From Polaribacter irgensii 23-P (lineage in GTDB: Bacteria; Bacteroidota; Bacteroidia; Flavobacteriales; Flavobacteriaceae), in the NCBI RefSeq assembly GCF_000153225.1, contig NZ_CH724148.1:250540-314539 (forward strand): DNA of 64,000 nucleotides, read 5' to 3'. A program made the position numbers and the translations under genes. Positions 1-9,405 of this stretch are shown here, piece after piece. Each line of letters starts with the position of its first letter. Position 1 is the first letter of the stretch. The notes below the pieces were generated by a model, which was not told the origin of the DNA, made no database searches, and saw only the letters and a program-made list of their open reading frames with translations.

Positions 1-65
1 TTTTAAACTAATTTTATGTAATGAACTCACGCAAATTTCGTCTATCACACAAGAAAGAAAAATAC

Positions 66-770
66 ATGAAAAAAATAGGAGTCCTATTGCTATTTCTATT
101 TGTCAGCTTTGAAGGGAATGCACAAACGACAATATTTAATGACCTGTTGCAAAAACATGTAACAAATGAAGGTGTGGTTGATTATAAAAATTTTAACCGA
201 TTAAAACTTAAAAAATACCTAACCTATTTAGAAACAACAAAACCCCATATATCTTGGTCAGAAAACAAACAAAAAGCATTCTGGATGAATGTTTACAACG
301 CATATACAATACAAATAATTTTAGAAAATTATCCTTTAAAAAGCATTCAAGATATCTACAAAGAAGGTAAAACTGTCTGGAAAATTCCCTTTGTAAGAGT
401 GGGGGGAAACACACACACACTAGACGATATTGAACATAGGCTATTGCTAAAAGAGCTGTTTGATCCCAGGATTCACATAGGGGTAAATTGCGCTTCGCTT
501 TCGTGTCCAAAACTTTCAAATATTGCTTTTACCGAGGCAAATATAGAGGATCTATTAGAAGAACTCATGAAAGCGTTCGTCAATGATCCCTCTAAAAATA
601 AATTGACTGAAAATGCTTGTGAAATATCAGCAATTTTTAGTTGGTTTGAACAAGATTTTGTTAAAAACGGGACTATAATTGCCTTTTTAAATAGGTATTC
701 AAAAACTCAATTACAACCAAACAAAAAAATTAGTTACCTAGAATATAACTGGTCTTTAAATGGAAAATAG
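66..770 (+). CDS. DUF547 domain-containing secreted protein
   Basis: Predicted exported protein of about 234 residues. I chose the ATG at 66 over the in-frame ATG at 21 because it opens directly into a signal peptide (MKKIGVLLLFLFVSF, then a small-residue cleavage site before QTT). The body matches the DUF547 family: the WMNVYNAYT block, the GGNTHTLDDIEHRLL block, IHIGVNCASLSCPKL with paired cysteines, and a terminal YLEYNWSLN. The biochemical function of DUF547 is unknown. It is the first gene of a same-strand run leading into arsS, and DUF547 genes are, from memory, recurrent neighbours of arsenosugar genes in flavobacteria, so a link to that pathway is plausible but inferred. Upstream sequence is cut by the window edge, so a further operon partner cannot be excluded. 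Confidence 0.85.
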   Translation: MKKIGVLLLFLFVSFEGNAQTTIFNDLLQKHVTNEGVVDYKNFNRLKLKKYLTYLETTKPHISWSENKQKAFWMNVYNAYTIQIILENYPLKSIQDIYKEGKTVWKIPFVRVGGNTHTLDDIEHRLLLKELFDPRIHIGVNCASLSCPKLSNIAFTEANIEDLLEELMKAFVNDPSKNKLTENACEISAIFSWFEQDFVKNGTIIAFLNRYSKTQLQPNKKISYLEYNWSLNGK

Positions 771-803
771 TACCTTTAATTTTCATCAGAAATAAAAAAA
801 ATA

Positions 804-1139
804 ATGTCTAAAAACTATTACGATGCTGCGGATTTAAGAAAGTTTAGCAAGATCACAGATTGGAGTCCAGAGCTTGGCAACAAGTTTTTTGATTACTATG
901 GAAAGGTCTTTGAAGAAGGTGCTTTAACGGCCCGTGAAAAATCTTTAATTGCTTTAGCTGTTGCTCATACAGAGCAGTGTCCGTATTGCATCGATGCCTA
1001 TACAAAAGATGGATTGCAACGCGGGATTACCAAAGAACAAATGATGGAAGCAATTCATGTTGGAGCCGCTATTAAGAGTGGTGCTACCCTAGTGCACGGG
1101 GTTCAGATGATGAACAAAGTTGACAAATTAGAGATGTAA
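804..1139 (+). CDS. Arsenosugar-associated AhpD-like (carboxymuconolactone decarboxylase family) protein
   Basis: Small cytoplasmic protein of 111 residues from the CMD/AhpD superfamily. The active-site segment is visible as AVAHTEQCPYCIDAYTKDG, with the E-Q-C-x-x-C redox pair and a preceding histidine, as in alkylhydroperoxidase AhpD. Members of this type are annotated as peroxidase-like proteins associated with arsenosugar biosynthesis, and the gene sits between DUF547 and arsS, which agrees. A CxxC thiol pair could reduce peroxide, or keep an arsenical or a partner protein reduced; the sequence cannot decide. It lies 33 bases after the DUF547 gene and about 130 bases before arsS, probably in one transcription unit. 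Full length for the family. Confidence 0.85.
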   Translation: MSKNYYDAADLRKFSKITDWSPELGNKFFDYYGKVFEEGALTAREKSLIALAVAHTEQCPYCIDAYTKDGLQRGITKEQMMEAIHVGAAIKSGATLVHGVQMMNKVDKLEM

Positions 1140-1245
1140 GCAGTCACTTTTTTAGCAAATTTAAAGAATTGCCAACCCCCCACAAAGTGAGACTTTAAAA
1201 AAAGTACTTCAACACCCCCATTGTAAACTTGACAAATTAAAACCT

Positions 1246-1261
1246 CTCGACTGTGCTCGAG
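1246..1261. repeat. Short inverted repeat CTCGA-N6-TCGAG upstream of arsS
   Basis: CTCGA, six bases, then TCGAG, immediately before the arsS start. The same CTCGA/TCGAG arms with a similar loop occur in the terminator at 49995-50031, so this may be the remains of an intergenic hairpin family. A possible GTG start for arsS at 1253 falls inside it, which argues for the ATG at 1271. Confidence 0.4.
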
Positions 1262-1270
1262 GAGATACCT

Positions 1271-2323
1271 ATGAAAAAATCATTAAAAGCAAGAAATAAC
1301 GACATCGCTAAAACTGCGCGTCAAATGGAAATTCTTTCTAGTGGCATTTTTGCTACAGGCGAATTGCCAACCTTCGCTGCAAAAATAAAAGAAACCCATC
1401 AGTTTCCATTGCGACCTAACAAACTAGAGATCTTACAAATAAACTTAGGGTACATGTGCAATCAAGTTTGCGGTCACTGCCATGTAGATGCAGGTCCAGA
1501 CCGCAAGGAAATTATGACCGTGGAAACGATGCAACAATGCTTAGACGTTATCAAAACAACCGAAGCACATACTTTAGATTTAACAGGAGGAGCACCAGAA
1601 ATGAATCCTAACTTTAGATGGTTTGTAGAAGAAGCTTCAAAAGCAGGAATTAAAGATTTTATTGTACGCTCTAACTTAACGATTATTCGCGCCAATAAAA
1701 AATATTATGACTTGCCAGAATTCTTTAAAAAACACAATGTACACGTAGTTTCTTCAATGCCACATTGGACTCGTGGAAAAACAGACAAGCAGCGTGGAGA
1801 CGGTGTTTTTGATAAATCAATAAAAGCTTTGCAAGAATTAAATGCCATTGGATATGGTTTAGAAGGCTCAGGTCTAAAATTAGATTTAGTTTACAATCCT
1901 TCAGGGGCATTTTTACCCGGAGACCAACAAGCCCTAGAAAATGATTTTAAAAAAGAGCTTAAAACTGCCTTTAATATTGATTTTCACAGTCTTTTTGCCA
2001 TCACGAATTTACCCATCAGTCGTTTTTTAGATTATTTGATAGCCTCAGATAATTATGAAGAATATATGACTTCCCTCGTGGAGGCCTATAATCCTTCGGC
2101 AGTAACCAATGTAATGTGCACGAATACGATCTCAATCAGTTGGGACGGATGGCTGTATGACTGTGATTTCAATCAGATGCTAAATCTAAAAGTTGCAAGC
2201 ACTGTAAAACATATCTCTAATTATAACGAAGCAAAATTACAAGATAGAAATATCATAACAAATCAGCACTGTTACGGCTGCACTGCTGGTGCAGGGAGTA
2301 GCTGCCAAGGAGTTGTCGCTTAA
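1271..2323 (+). CDS. arsS: Arsenosugar biosynthesis radical SAM protein ArsS
   Basis: Radical SAM enzyme of 350 residues. The family is known to join a 5'-deoxyadenosyl group from SAM to dimethylarsenic, giving the adenosine-linked precursor of arsenosugars. The [4Fe-4S] ligands for SAM are C63-x3-C67-x2-C70 in GYMCNQVCGHC, followed by DLTGGAPEMNP, the usual glycine-rich SAM strand. The C-terminal third corresponds to DUF3641 and carries further cysteines (MCTNT, DCDFNQ, HCYGCTAGAGSSCQG) that may bind an extra cluster or the arsenical. An ATG at 1271 is chosen; a GTG six codons earlier overlaps a hairpin repeat. arsM lies seven kilobases downstream on the same strand, separated by transport genes. 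Assignment is firm at family level. Confidence 0.93.
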   Translation: MKKSLKARNNDIAKTARQMEILSSGIFATGELPTFAAKIKETHQFPLRPNKLEILQINLGYMCNQVCGHCHVDAGPDRKEIMTVETMQQCLDVIKTTEAHTLDLTGGAPEMNPNFRWFVEEASKAGIKDFIVRSNLTIIRANKKYYDLPEFFKKHNVHVVSSMPHWTRGKTDKQRGDGVFDKSIKALQELNAIGYGLEGSGLKLDLVYNPSGAFLPGDQQALENDFKKELKTAFNIDFHSLFAITNLPISRFLDYLIASDNYEEYMTSLVEAYNPSAVTNVMCTNTISISWDGWLYDCDFNQMLNLKVASTVKHISNYNEAKLQDRNIITNQHCYGCTAGAGSSCQGVVA

Positions 2324-2572
2324 TTTTTAGTGCAGGGTGTTTCCGAAATAAAAGATTTTTTACCCGTATAAAGACAGAAGTTTGGAATGCGCCACTGTAC
2401 TGAAAACTTGCAGAAAAATTTAAAATAGTATCTAAAATTGCAAACTCCTTTTTTACAACATGTTTTAATTTTCTAAAAACTATTATACCGGTCCTTTTTT
2501 ATTTCAATCTGACCTTTAATTGATCTTAAAACCTACATATAAATTCGCTTTTCTAGACATAAAACATATTAA

Positions 2573-5500
2573 ATGAAACACATTTCTATTTGGATCTTAT
2601 TGCTCTTTTCGAGCACTATTTTTTCACAAATAAAAATTACAGGTACAATTACGGATAAAAATACTGGAGACATAATTCCGTATGTAAGCATTTCTTCATC
2701 AAAAACGAATGGAACCAATTCTGAATTAAATGGAGACTACTCTCTTATAATCTCAAAAGAAAATCAGTTTCTAACATTTACATACTTAGGGTATAAAACT
2801 CAAAAAGTACGTATCGGAAATAAAAACACTATTAACATTCAACTTGTTGAACAAGAAACCAGTTTAAATGAGATTGTTGTTACTGCATTAGGCATTCGTA
2901 GACAAACTAAAGAACTAGGGTATGTTGTTCAAGAATTAAAATCTGAAGAACTAACGGAAGTAAAGACCCCCAATTTTCTTGATAATTTATCGGGGAAATT
3001 GGCAGGTGTGACCATTTCACAAGGAGCAACAGGAGTTGGTTCATCTTCTAAAATTACCATTCGTGGCGAAGCTTCATTCTCCAATAACAATCCGCTTTTT
3101 ATAGTAGACGGAACCCCAATAAACAATAATACGGCCTTTAATTTCACAAATGAAGCTGCTGCTGGTTTCCAAGAAATAGACTTTGGTAACGGCGCAATGG
3201 AAATAAATCCTGATGACATAGCATCTGTAACCGTGTTAAAGGGTCCTAGTGCTGCTGCTTTATATGGAACAAGAGCTTCTAACGGAGTACTTGTTATTAA
3301 GACGAAAGATGGTAGCAAAAAAAGAGGTTTAGGCGTAAGCATTAATTCTTCAGTTACGTTTGAGAGTGCTTTTCGTCTGCCCGATTTCCAAAATGAATTT
3401 GGTCAAGGAAATTCTGGACAGTTTAAATATGTAGATGGTTTAGGTGGCGGAACAAATGATAATATTACCTATTCTTGGGGTCCAAGATTAGATGCAGGCA
3501 ACTTCATTGCACAATTTGATGCTCCCGTAACTTTACCAGATGGAACGATTGTTCGCGGTGGAGATACTTCTTTATATAATAGCGCATCTATTACGCCCAC
3601 TTTATTCAAATCAAATCCTAACAACTTAAAAGATTTTTATCAAACAGGCATCACCACTATTAATAATATTTCTATTACTGATAGTTTTGACAGCGGCTCT
3701 TACAGATTATCCATCACAGATTTAGATAGCGAATCGATTATTCCAGGCGTAAATTTACATCGAAAAACAGCGGCTATAAAGATGAATTTTAAGCCGTCTG
3801 AAAAGACGAAAGTGACGGCTTCTGTCAATTATGTAAACGCTGGTAGCGATAACAGACCAGCCAACGGATATGGAAGTGAAAATGCCAATTATTCTTTGGT
3901 TGCTTGGGGACCGAGATCTTTAAATATTGATAGTTTAAAAGACTACTGGCAACCAGGATTAGAAGGTTTACAACAGTATTCTTTCAACTATACCTTTTTT
4001 GACAATCCTTTTTTCATATTACAAGAAAACACGAATTCCTTTAATAGAGATCGTGTCTTTGGTAACATTGCAATAAACCATAAGTTTACAGACAACTTAA
4101 GTATTTCTTTACGCTCTGGAATGGATTACTCCTCCGAAAAAAGAAAGTTTAAACGTAATTTTAGTTCCAATCGTTTCAAGAACGGTGCCTATGCAGAACA
4201 CGATGTATTTTATAGAGAAGTGAATACAGATTTCTTAGTAAACTATACCAATAATTTTAACGATTTTTCTTTTGATGCTTCTTTTGGTGGAAATAGATTA
4301 GATCAAACAGCATCCACAAAACAATTACAAACATCAAACTTAGCACAACCTGAAATTTTTAGCTTTAACAACGCAGCCTCACCAATTGAAGCTTTTCAGT
4401 TTGATTCTAAAAAGAGAATTAATTCTTTCTACGGAATTGCAAAATTTGGATATAAGAATTATGTATATGTAGATATTACTGGAAGAAACGACTGGTCTAG
4501 TGCACTCGCAACCCCTTTTTCTATAGCCGGAAATTCTTTCTTTTATCCATCAATCTCTTCAAGTTTTATTTTATCAAACTTAATAGCGTTACCAGAGAAT
4601 ATCTCATTTGCAAAATTAAGAGCAAGTGTTGCACAAGTTGGTAATGATACCAATCCATACCAAACATCTGGTGCTTTTGTATCGCAAACAACGTTTAATG
4701 GACAAGCAACCTTTAGCAATCAAGACTTTATTCCGAATGCAAAATTAAAACCAGAACGAACCACATCATATGAATTTGGTGCAGATTTACGTTTTTTTAA
4801 AGACCGTTTAAACGTAGATTTCACTTATTATAACGCAACAACGAAAGATCAAATTATCTCTTTACCAATTGCGATTTCTTCAGGTTATAACCAACAAGTG
4901 ATCAATGGTGGAGAAGTAAATACAACGGGTGTCGAAATTATTTTAGGAGGAACCCCAATAAAAACGCGTAATCTTAAATGGAATACCACCTTTAATTTTG
5001 CTGCTAATAAATCGATCATTAAAGATTTACCGCAAGAAGAAGGACGTTTAACTTTGGCATATAGTAGCATTTACAATAGTGCAAATCAGACCGTATGGTT
5101 TCAAGTTGATGAAGGTGGACGTATAGGAGATTTGTATGGAACCGGATATGAGAAAAATGAAAATGGCCAATTCCTTTTAGATAATAATGGGCGTTTTATT
5201 GCCAATAATAATTTAATTAAAATTGGAAATTACAATCCTGATTTTACCTTAGGTTGGAATAACAGTTTCTCTTATAAAGTTTGGAACGCAAGTTTCTTGT
5301 TCGACTGGAGACAGGGAGGAGAAATTGTTTCTAGAACACGGGCTCTTGGAAACGTTGGAGGTCAATTGGCAGAAAGTGCAAATAGACCAACAGAGGGTAT
5401 TATTGCCCAAGGAGTAAACGTAAATACTGGACAACCAAACACAGTTGCTGTTTCTGCAGAAAGTTATTACAGACAATTTTATGATAGAAATCATGAAGAG

Positions 5501-5767
5501 AATAATGTCTATGATGCCTCTTATTTAAAATTACGTCAGTTTTCAATTGGCTACACTTTAGATCTTAATGAAGGCTTTTTAGGCTTGACAGATACCTCTA
5601 CAATGAACTTTTCTTTTATTGGAAACAATTTATTTGTAATTACAGAAAACCCACATTTTGATCCAGAGCAATTAGCGGTTCAAGGAGACGGTTTTGTGAG
5701 CGGCGTTGAAGATTTAAGTTATGCTTCGAGTAGAAGTTTAGGTTTTAAAGTAGGATTTAATTTTTAA
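2573..5767 (+). CDS. SusC/RagA-family TonB-linked outer-membrane receptor
   Basis: Outer-membrane TonB-dependent transporter of 1064 residues. Visible in order: a signal peptide (residues 1-19 ending SSTIFSQ), a carboxypeptidase-like regulatory domain (about 20-95, ITGTITDKNTGDIIPYVSI), the plug domain (about 110-225) with KGPSAAALYGTRASNGV, the SusC/RagA signature, then a long beta-barrel ending in aromatic FKVGFNF. It would import a ligand with its SusD partner, which starts ten bases downstream. Placement between arsS and the symporter inside the arsenosugar locus is unusual, because SusCD pairs normally serve glycan or peptide uptake. The substrate cannot be read from sequence; no glycoside hydrolase is adjacent. 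The 250 bases before it hold no promoter that I trust. Confidence 0.93.
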   Translation: MKHISIWILLLFSSTIFSQIKITGTITDKNTGDIIPYVSISSSKTNGTNSELNGDYSLIISKENQFLTFTYLGYKTQKVRIGNKNTINIQLVEQETSLNEIVVTALGIRRQTKELGYVVQELKSEELTEVKTPNFLDNLSGKLAGVTISQGATGVGSSSKITIRGEASFSNNNPLFIVDGTPINNNTAFNFTNEAAAGFQEIDFGNGAMEINPDDIASVTVLKGPSAAALYGTRASNGVLVIKTKDGSKKRGLGVSINSSVTFESAFRLPDFQNEFGQGNSGQFKYVDGLGGGTNDNITYSWGPRLDAGNFIAQFDAPVTLPDGTIVRGGDTSLYNSASITPTLFKSNPNNLKDFYQTGITTINNISITDSFDSGSYRLSITDLDSESIIPGVNLHRKTAAIKMNFKPSEKTKVTASVNYVNAGSDNRPANGYGSENANYSLVAWGPRSLNIDSLKDYWQPGLEGLQQYSFNYTFFDNPFFILQENTNSFNRDRVFGNIAINHKFTDNLSISLRSGMDYSSEKRKFKRNFSSNRFKNGAYAEHDVFYREVNTDFLVNYTNNFNDFSFDASFGGNRLDQTASTKQLQTSNLAQPEIFSFNNAASPIEAFQFDSKKRINSFYGIAKFGYKNYVYVDITGRNDWSSALATPFSIAGNSFFYPSISSSFILSNLIALPENISFAKLRASVAQVGNDTNPYQTSGAFVSQTTFNGQATFSNQDFIPNAKLKPERTTSYEFGADLRFFKDRLNVDFTYYNATTKDQIISLPIAISSGYNQQVINGGEVNTTGVEIILGGTPIKTRNLKWNTTFNFAANKSIIKDLPQEEGRLTLAYSSIYNSANQTVWFQVDEGGRIGDLYGTGYEKNENGQFLLDNNGRFIANNNLIKIGNYNPDFTLGWNNSFSYKVWNASFLFDWRQGGEIVSRTRALGNVGGQLAESANRPTEGIIAQGVNVNTGQPNTVAVSAESYYRQFYDRNHEENNVYDASYLKLRQFSIGYTLDLNEGFLGLTDTSTMNFSFIGNNLFVITENPHFDPEQLAVQGDGFVSGVEDLSYASSRSLGFKVGFNF

Positions 5768-5777
5768 GAAATTTACA

Positions 5778-7217
5778 ATGAAAAAAATTAAATACATAAT
5801 TGTAATATTTGCATTCACATTTGCAAGTTGCACCACAGATTTTGAAGAAATTAATACCAATCCAAATGCACCTGTTTCTGTGCAACCAAAGGTACTATTA
5901 AGACAGGTAATTTATGATTTTGGTGCAAACATGAGTTTTGAGGGTTTTGTTGCTGGCGATTTATTGGCACAACACAGAACCGCTTTAGATTTTAATTTAT
6001 TTGACAGACACGATCTAAAAAGTCCACAATTAGGAGGGAATCCTTGGCCAATCTTTTTTACCAATTTACGTGACAATGAAATCATTTTAAAACAAGCCAG
6101 AGCAACACCTGCTTTCGCAGTATATGAAGGTCCTGCTTTAATTTTAAAAGCATACATGGCTGCCGGTTTGACTGATTTATTTGGTGATGTCCCGTATTTT
6201 GAAGCATTCAACGGAATTGACGGAACAGTAACTCCTTTATACGATTTGCAAGAAGACATTTATCAAAATGAAAATGGTATTCTCGACAACATAGACAAAG
6301 GAATTGCAGCAATAAACGCCTATACAGGCTCAATACCTTTAGAGGGAGATATTTTATATAACGGAGATTTAAATGCATGGATAAAGTTTGCTACTTCTTT
6401 AAAAATTAAATACCTCATTCGAATTTCTGGTAAAGTAGACGTTTCTGCACAATTGCAAGCACTATTTGCCAATGGAAATTACATCAAAAATAATACAGAA
6501 AATGCCGTTTTTGATTTCACCAATTCAGAACCAAACAGTTTTAGATTGGCACAGTTAAGAGTAGGAGATTTCAATAATTTTGTACTCTCCGAAACTATGA
6601 ATGAAATTTTAACCAATTTAAATGATGAGAGAATTGGCACTTTTTTTAGACCTTTTTCAAATTCCGCTTCTAACGAGTTTAACGGTTTAATAAACGGAAT
6701 TGATGCCTCCTCTAGTTCTATTGTGTTGTCTAATTTTTCTTTGTCTGGAAACATATTCAGAGAAGATACTTCTACCTTGGATGCCAATTTTAGTACGGCA
6801 TGGGAAACTAGTTTCTTACTTGCAGAGGCTGCAGAAAAAGGATTGATAACAAGCAATGCAGAAACCTTATACAATCTTGGGGTTACCCAGGCTTTTGAAT
6901 ACTGGAACACAAATTTATCTGCCTCTTATTTACTGAAAAATGCAAATTACAAGGCTCAAGGCACCTCTCCTCTAGAACAAATTATTACTCAAAAATGGAT
7001 TGCCTCGGTAATTAATGGGTACGAAGGCTGGGTGGAATATCGAAGAACAGGATTTCCTACTTTAAAAAATATCTCAGCAAGCTTAAATAACGGAAATATT
7101 CCGGTAAGAATGCCATATCCGGCAGAAGCCGCAACCTTGAACTTAGAAAATTATAAAGTAGCAGAAACCGCAACAAATGGAAATAGTCTAGACGTACAAG
7201 TTTGGTGGAATGAATAA
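5778..7217 (+). CDS. SusD/RagB-family outer-membrane lipoprotein
   Basis: Surface substrate-binding lipoprotein of 479 residues, partner of the SusC receptor that ends ten bases upstream. The lipobox is FASC with lipidation at Cys18, followed by TTDFEEINTNPNAP, a start typical of the SusD-like (SusD_2) type. The TPR-rich alpha-helical body and the C-terminal stretch ending VQVWWNE fit the family. It would cap the SusC barrel and capture ligand at the cell surface. The final WVEYRRTGFPTL block is characteristic. Ligand unknown; the arsenosugar context suggests an organoarsenical or a related polar metabolite, which is inference. Six bases separate it from the symporter gene, so the three transport genes are almost surely co-transcribed. 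Confidence 0.92.
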   Translation: MKKIKYIIVIFAFTFASCTTDFEEINTNPNAPVSVQPKVLLRQVIYDFGANMSFEGFVAGDLLAQHRTALDFNLFDRHDLKSPQLGGNPWPIFFTNLRDNEIILKQARATPAFAVYEGPALILKAYMAAGLTDLFGDVPYFEAFNGIDGTVTPLYDLQEDIYQNENGILDNIDKGIAAINAYTGSIPLEGDILYNGDLNAWIKFATSLKIKYLIRISGKVDVSAQLQALFANGNYIKNNTENAVFDFTNSEPNSFRLAQLRVGDFNNFVLSETMNEILTNLNDERIGTFFRPFSNSASNEFNGLINGIDASSSSIVLSNFSLSGNIFREDTSTLDANFSTAWETSFLLAEAAEKGLITSNAETLYNLGVTQAFEYWNTNLSASYLLKNANYKAQGTSPLEQIITQKWIASVINGYEGWVEYRRTGFPTLKNISASLNNGNIPVRMPYPAEAATLNLENYKVAETATNGNSLDVQVWWNE

Positions 7218-7223
7218 TAAATT

Positions 7224-8558
7224 ATGAATGTAATTAATTGGCAATGGCTTTTAATCATTAGCTCGAGTTTACTCTTGTTCTTTTTATCTCCATTTGCAAA
7301 AACAACAGATCAGTTTTTTAAAGCGGTACACAAAAAAAAAGCACCCAATACGTTGGTATTGACTGGAAGTTTAATTATTTCTTGGATTTTTGCAAAAAGT
7401 ATCACAAACGCTGCGAACCTCGGCCTGAGCTTTGGTCTAGTAGGCGGCATTGCGTATGCTGGGTACTATTTATCTTTTGCCGTTGCAGGGATTATTATTT
7501 ATCAATTGAGAACAAAAGGAGGCTTTAAAAGTATCCATGAATTTTTAATCTCAAAATTTGGAAAAAAAGCCATGGCAATTTTTTCAGTATTGATTGCTTT
7601 TCGCCTTTTTAATGAAGTATGGAGCAATACCATCGTGATTGGCAGCTACTTTGGTACACAAGGCAGTAGCTCTTACTATTTGGCTATTATTATCTTTACA
7701 GTATTAACATTGTCTTACGCTATAAAAGGTGGTTTGAGTAGTTCTATTTTTACTGACGTCATTCAAATGGTGCTATTTTCTATCTTATTAATCATCATTT
7801 TAGGAACTATTTTTGCTTCGAATACTGTAACTGCTACAAAACTTATTTCCTCAGGAACTTGGAGCTTTGAATTGGGTTTAAATTTATTTTTTGCTGCAAT
7901 TATTCAATCTTTTAGTTACCCTTTTCACGATCCTATTTTAACCGACAGAGGCTTTATTTCCTCACCTAAAGTAACGAAAAGAAGTTTTTTGTGGGCAAGT
8001 ATTTTAGGTGCAATTTGTATCGTATTATTTAGTTTAATTGGTGTGTATGCGAAAACAAAAGGAATGTCAGGGCAAGCAGCTGTAGAGGTAGGAAAAGCAT
8101 TTGGTGTTGTTATTTTATTAGTAATTAACTTTATAATGATCACCTCGGCAGCCTCTACTTTAGACTCTACATTCTCTTCTTTTTCTAAATTATTAGCAGT
8201 AGATTTAGGTTTAGGGAAATCTGTCTCCTTCGGAAGAATTACAATGATTATCATTGCTGTTTTAGGAACCATTCCCGTATTTTTAAATGCTGAAATATTA
8301 TCAGCAACCACTATTTCAGGAACGATGGTGATTGGATTAACACCTGTTTTTATTTTCTGGAAAGTAAAAGTCCCAAAAATTAGTTTTTATTTGAGTGTTT
8401 TCTGTGGATTGGTATTTGGGTCTTTTCTGATTTTTGAAATTTTTCCAGCGGCATTGATATTTACAAAAGGAAAATACGCCTCTTTATTATGGGTAAATAT
8501 TTGGGGAATTAGTAGTTGCATCATTTTATATTTTATTCCAAAATGGATCAAAAAATAG
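7224..8558 (+). CDS. Sodium:solute symporter family transporter
   Basis: Integral inner-membrane protein of 444 residues with about 12-13 hydrophobic segments, matching the sodium:solute symporter (SSS) family: TKGGFKSIHEFLISKFG, YAIKGGLSSSIFTDVIQ and TSAASTLDSTFSSFSKLLAVDL are typical family blocks (core helices and the S-x-x-D-S-x-F region). It would carry the substrate from the periplasm to the cytoplasm after SusCD. The start ATG lies six bases after the susD-like stop. The 3' end overlaps the next gene by 16 bases, so translation of the two is coupled. It is somewhat shorter than classical SSS proteins (about 500), which is common for this subgroup. Substrate unassigned. Confidence 0.87.
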   Translation: MNVINWQWLLIISSSLLLFFLSPFAKTTDQFFKAVHKKKAPNTLVLTGSLIISWIFAKSITNAANLGLSFGLVGGIAYAGYYLSFAVAGIIIYQLRTKGGFKSIHEFLISKFGKKAMAIFSVLIAFRLFNEVWSNTIVIGSYFGTQGSSSYYLAIIIFTVLTLSYAIKGGLSSSIFTDVIQMVLFSILLIIILGTIFASNTVTATKLISSGTWSFELGLNLFFAAIIQSFSYPFHDPILTDRGFISSPKVTKRSFLWASILGAICIVLFSLIGVYAKTKGMSGQAAVEVGKAFGVVILLVINFIMITSAASTLDSTFSSFSKLLAVDLGLGKSVSFGRITMIIIAVLGTIPVFLNAEILSATTISGTMVIGLTPVFIFWKVKVPKISFYLSVFCGLVFGSFLIFEIFPAALIFTKGKYASLLWVNIWGISSCIILYFIPKWIKK

Positions 8559-9370
8559 CACATATCGATAAACTCTCTGGGAAAATATTAGTTTTCGGAG
8601 GCGTTTATAGCAATTTACAAGCTTTAGAAGCTTTGAAACAAATTGCAGAAAAAGAGCATATTGCTCCAGGAAATTGCATTTGCACTGGTGATATTGTTGG
8701 CTATTGTGCGCAACCTGAAGAAACAGTGCAACTTTTTAAATTATGGGGCGCAAAAAGTATCGTTGGTAATGTAGAAATTCAATTAAGAGAACATGCAGAA
8801 GATTGCGGTTGCGAATTTCAAGAGGGATCTCGGTGCGACGGATTTTCTCAACTTTGGTATCCTTTTGCACAAAGTAAATTATCTGAGAACTCTTTAGACT
8901 TTCTAAAAACATTGCCAAATAATCTGCATTTTAAATTTGCTAAAAAAAAGGTAACAGTGTTGCATGGGTCTTACTTTAATGTATCAGAATTTATTTTTAA
9001 ATCTACCCTTTGGACTGTAAAACAATCAAATTTCGAAGCTACAAAAGCAGATGTGATAATTGCAGGCCATTGTGGCCTACCTTTCCATGATTTGGAAGGA
9101 GGTAAAACCTGGCTAAATCCAGGTGTTATTGGAATGCCTCCAAATGACGGAAGTCCAAATGTTTGGTATGCCATTTTAGATGATTCAAAAGAAAACTTTA
9201 ACTTTGAGCATAAAACTTTGAACTACAATTACAAGTTGACCAGCAAATTAATGCAAAATGGTATACTTCCTCAAGAATACGCGAGAACTATCATTACAGG
9301 AATATGGGACAATACAGAAATTTTACCCCCATTTGAAACTGGTTTGCAGGGATTTGGAATTCAACTTTAA
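8543..9370 (+). CDS. Metallophosphoesterase-family protein, cysteine-rich, altered motif I (arsenosugar locus)
   Basis: Protein of 275 residues with a calcineurin-like fold. Motifs: FGGVYSNLQAL (19-29) where the classical form is GDIHSN, so the metal-binding Asp and His are Gly and Tyr; CTGDIVGYC is intact; GNVE replaces GNHD; HGS is present; AGHCG replaces GHTH. A cysteine-rich insertion, CGCEFQEGSRCDG, follows GNVE. I recall relatives elsewhere with GGPYSN and the same CGC insertion, so this is probably a conserved subfamily rather than decay. In the arsenosugar route it might dephosphorylate an arsenoribose phosphate, or bind arsenic through thiols; both are inference. The ATG at 8543 overlaps the symporter gene by 16 bases; an ATG at 8516 would give a longer, less likely leader. 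Confidence 0.85.
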   Translation: MDQKIAHIDKLSGKILVFGGVYSNLQALEALKQIAEKEHIAPGNCICTGDIVGYCAQPEETVQLFKLWGAKSIVGNVEIQLREHAEDCGCEFQEGSRCDGFSQLWYPFAQSKLSENSLDFLKTLPNNLHFKFAKKKVTVLHGSYFNVSEFIFKSTLWTVKQSNFEATKADVIIAGHCGLPFHDLEGGKTWLNPGVIGMPPNDGSPNVWYAILDDSKENFNFEHKTLNYNYKLTSKLMQNGILPQEYARTIITGIWDNTEILPPFETGLQGFGIQL

Positions 9371-9405
9371 CAAAAGAACTATTTAAAATATTTAAATAAA
9401 AATTT

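Noticed and set aside
2331..2430. Possible cobalamin riboswitch before the SusC gene (GCGCCACTGTACTG)
   Set aside because: The block resembles a part of flavobacterial B12 riboswitches, but the expected B12 box after it is missing and the other conserved parts are absent or in the wrong order.
8543..9370. Metallophosphoesterase as a pseudogene
   Set aside because: The frame is intact and full length, and its changed motifs are coherent (GGxYSN with CGC insert), as I recall from related proteins; more like a divergent subfamily.
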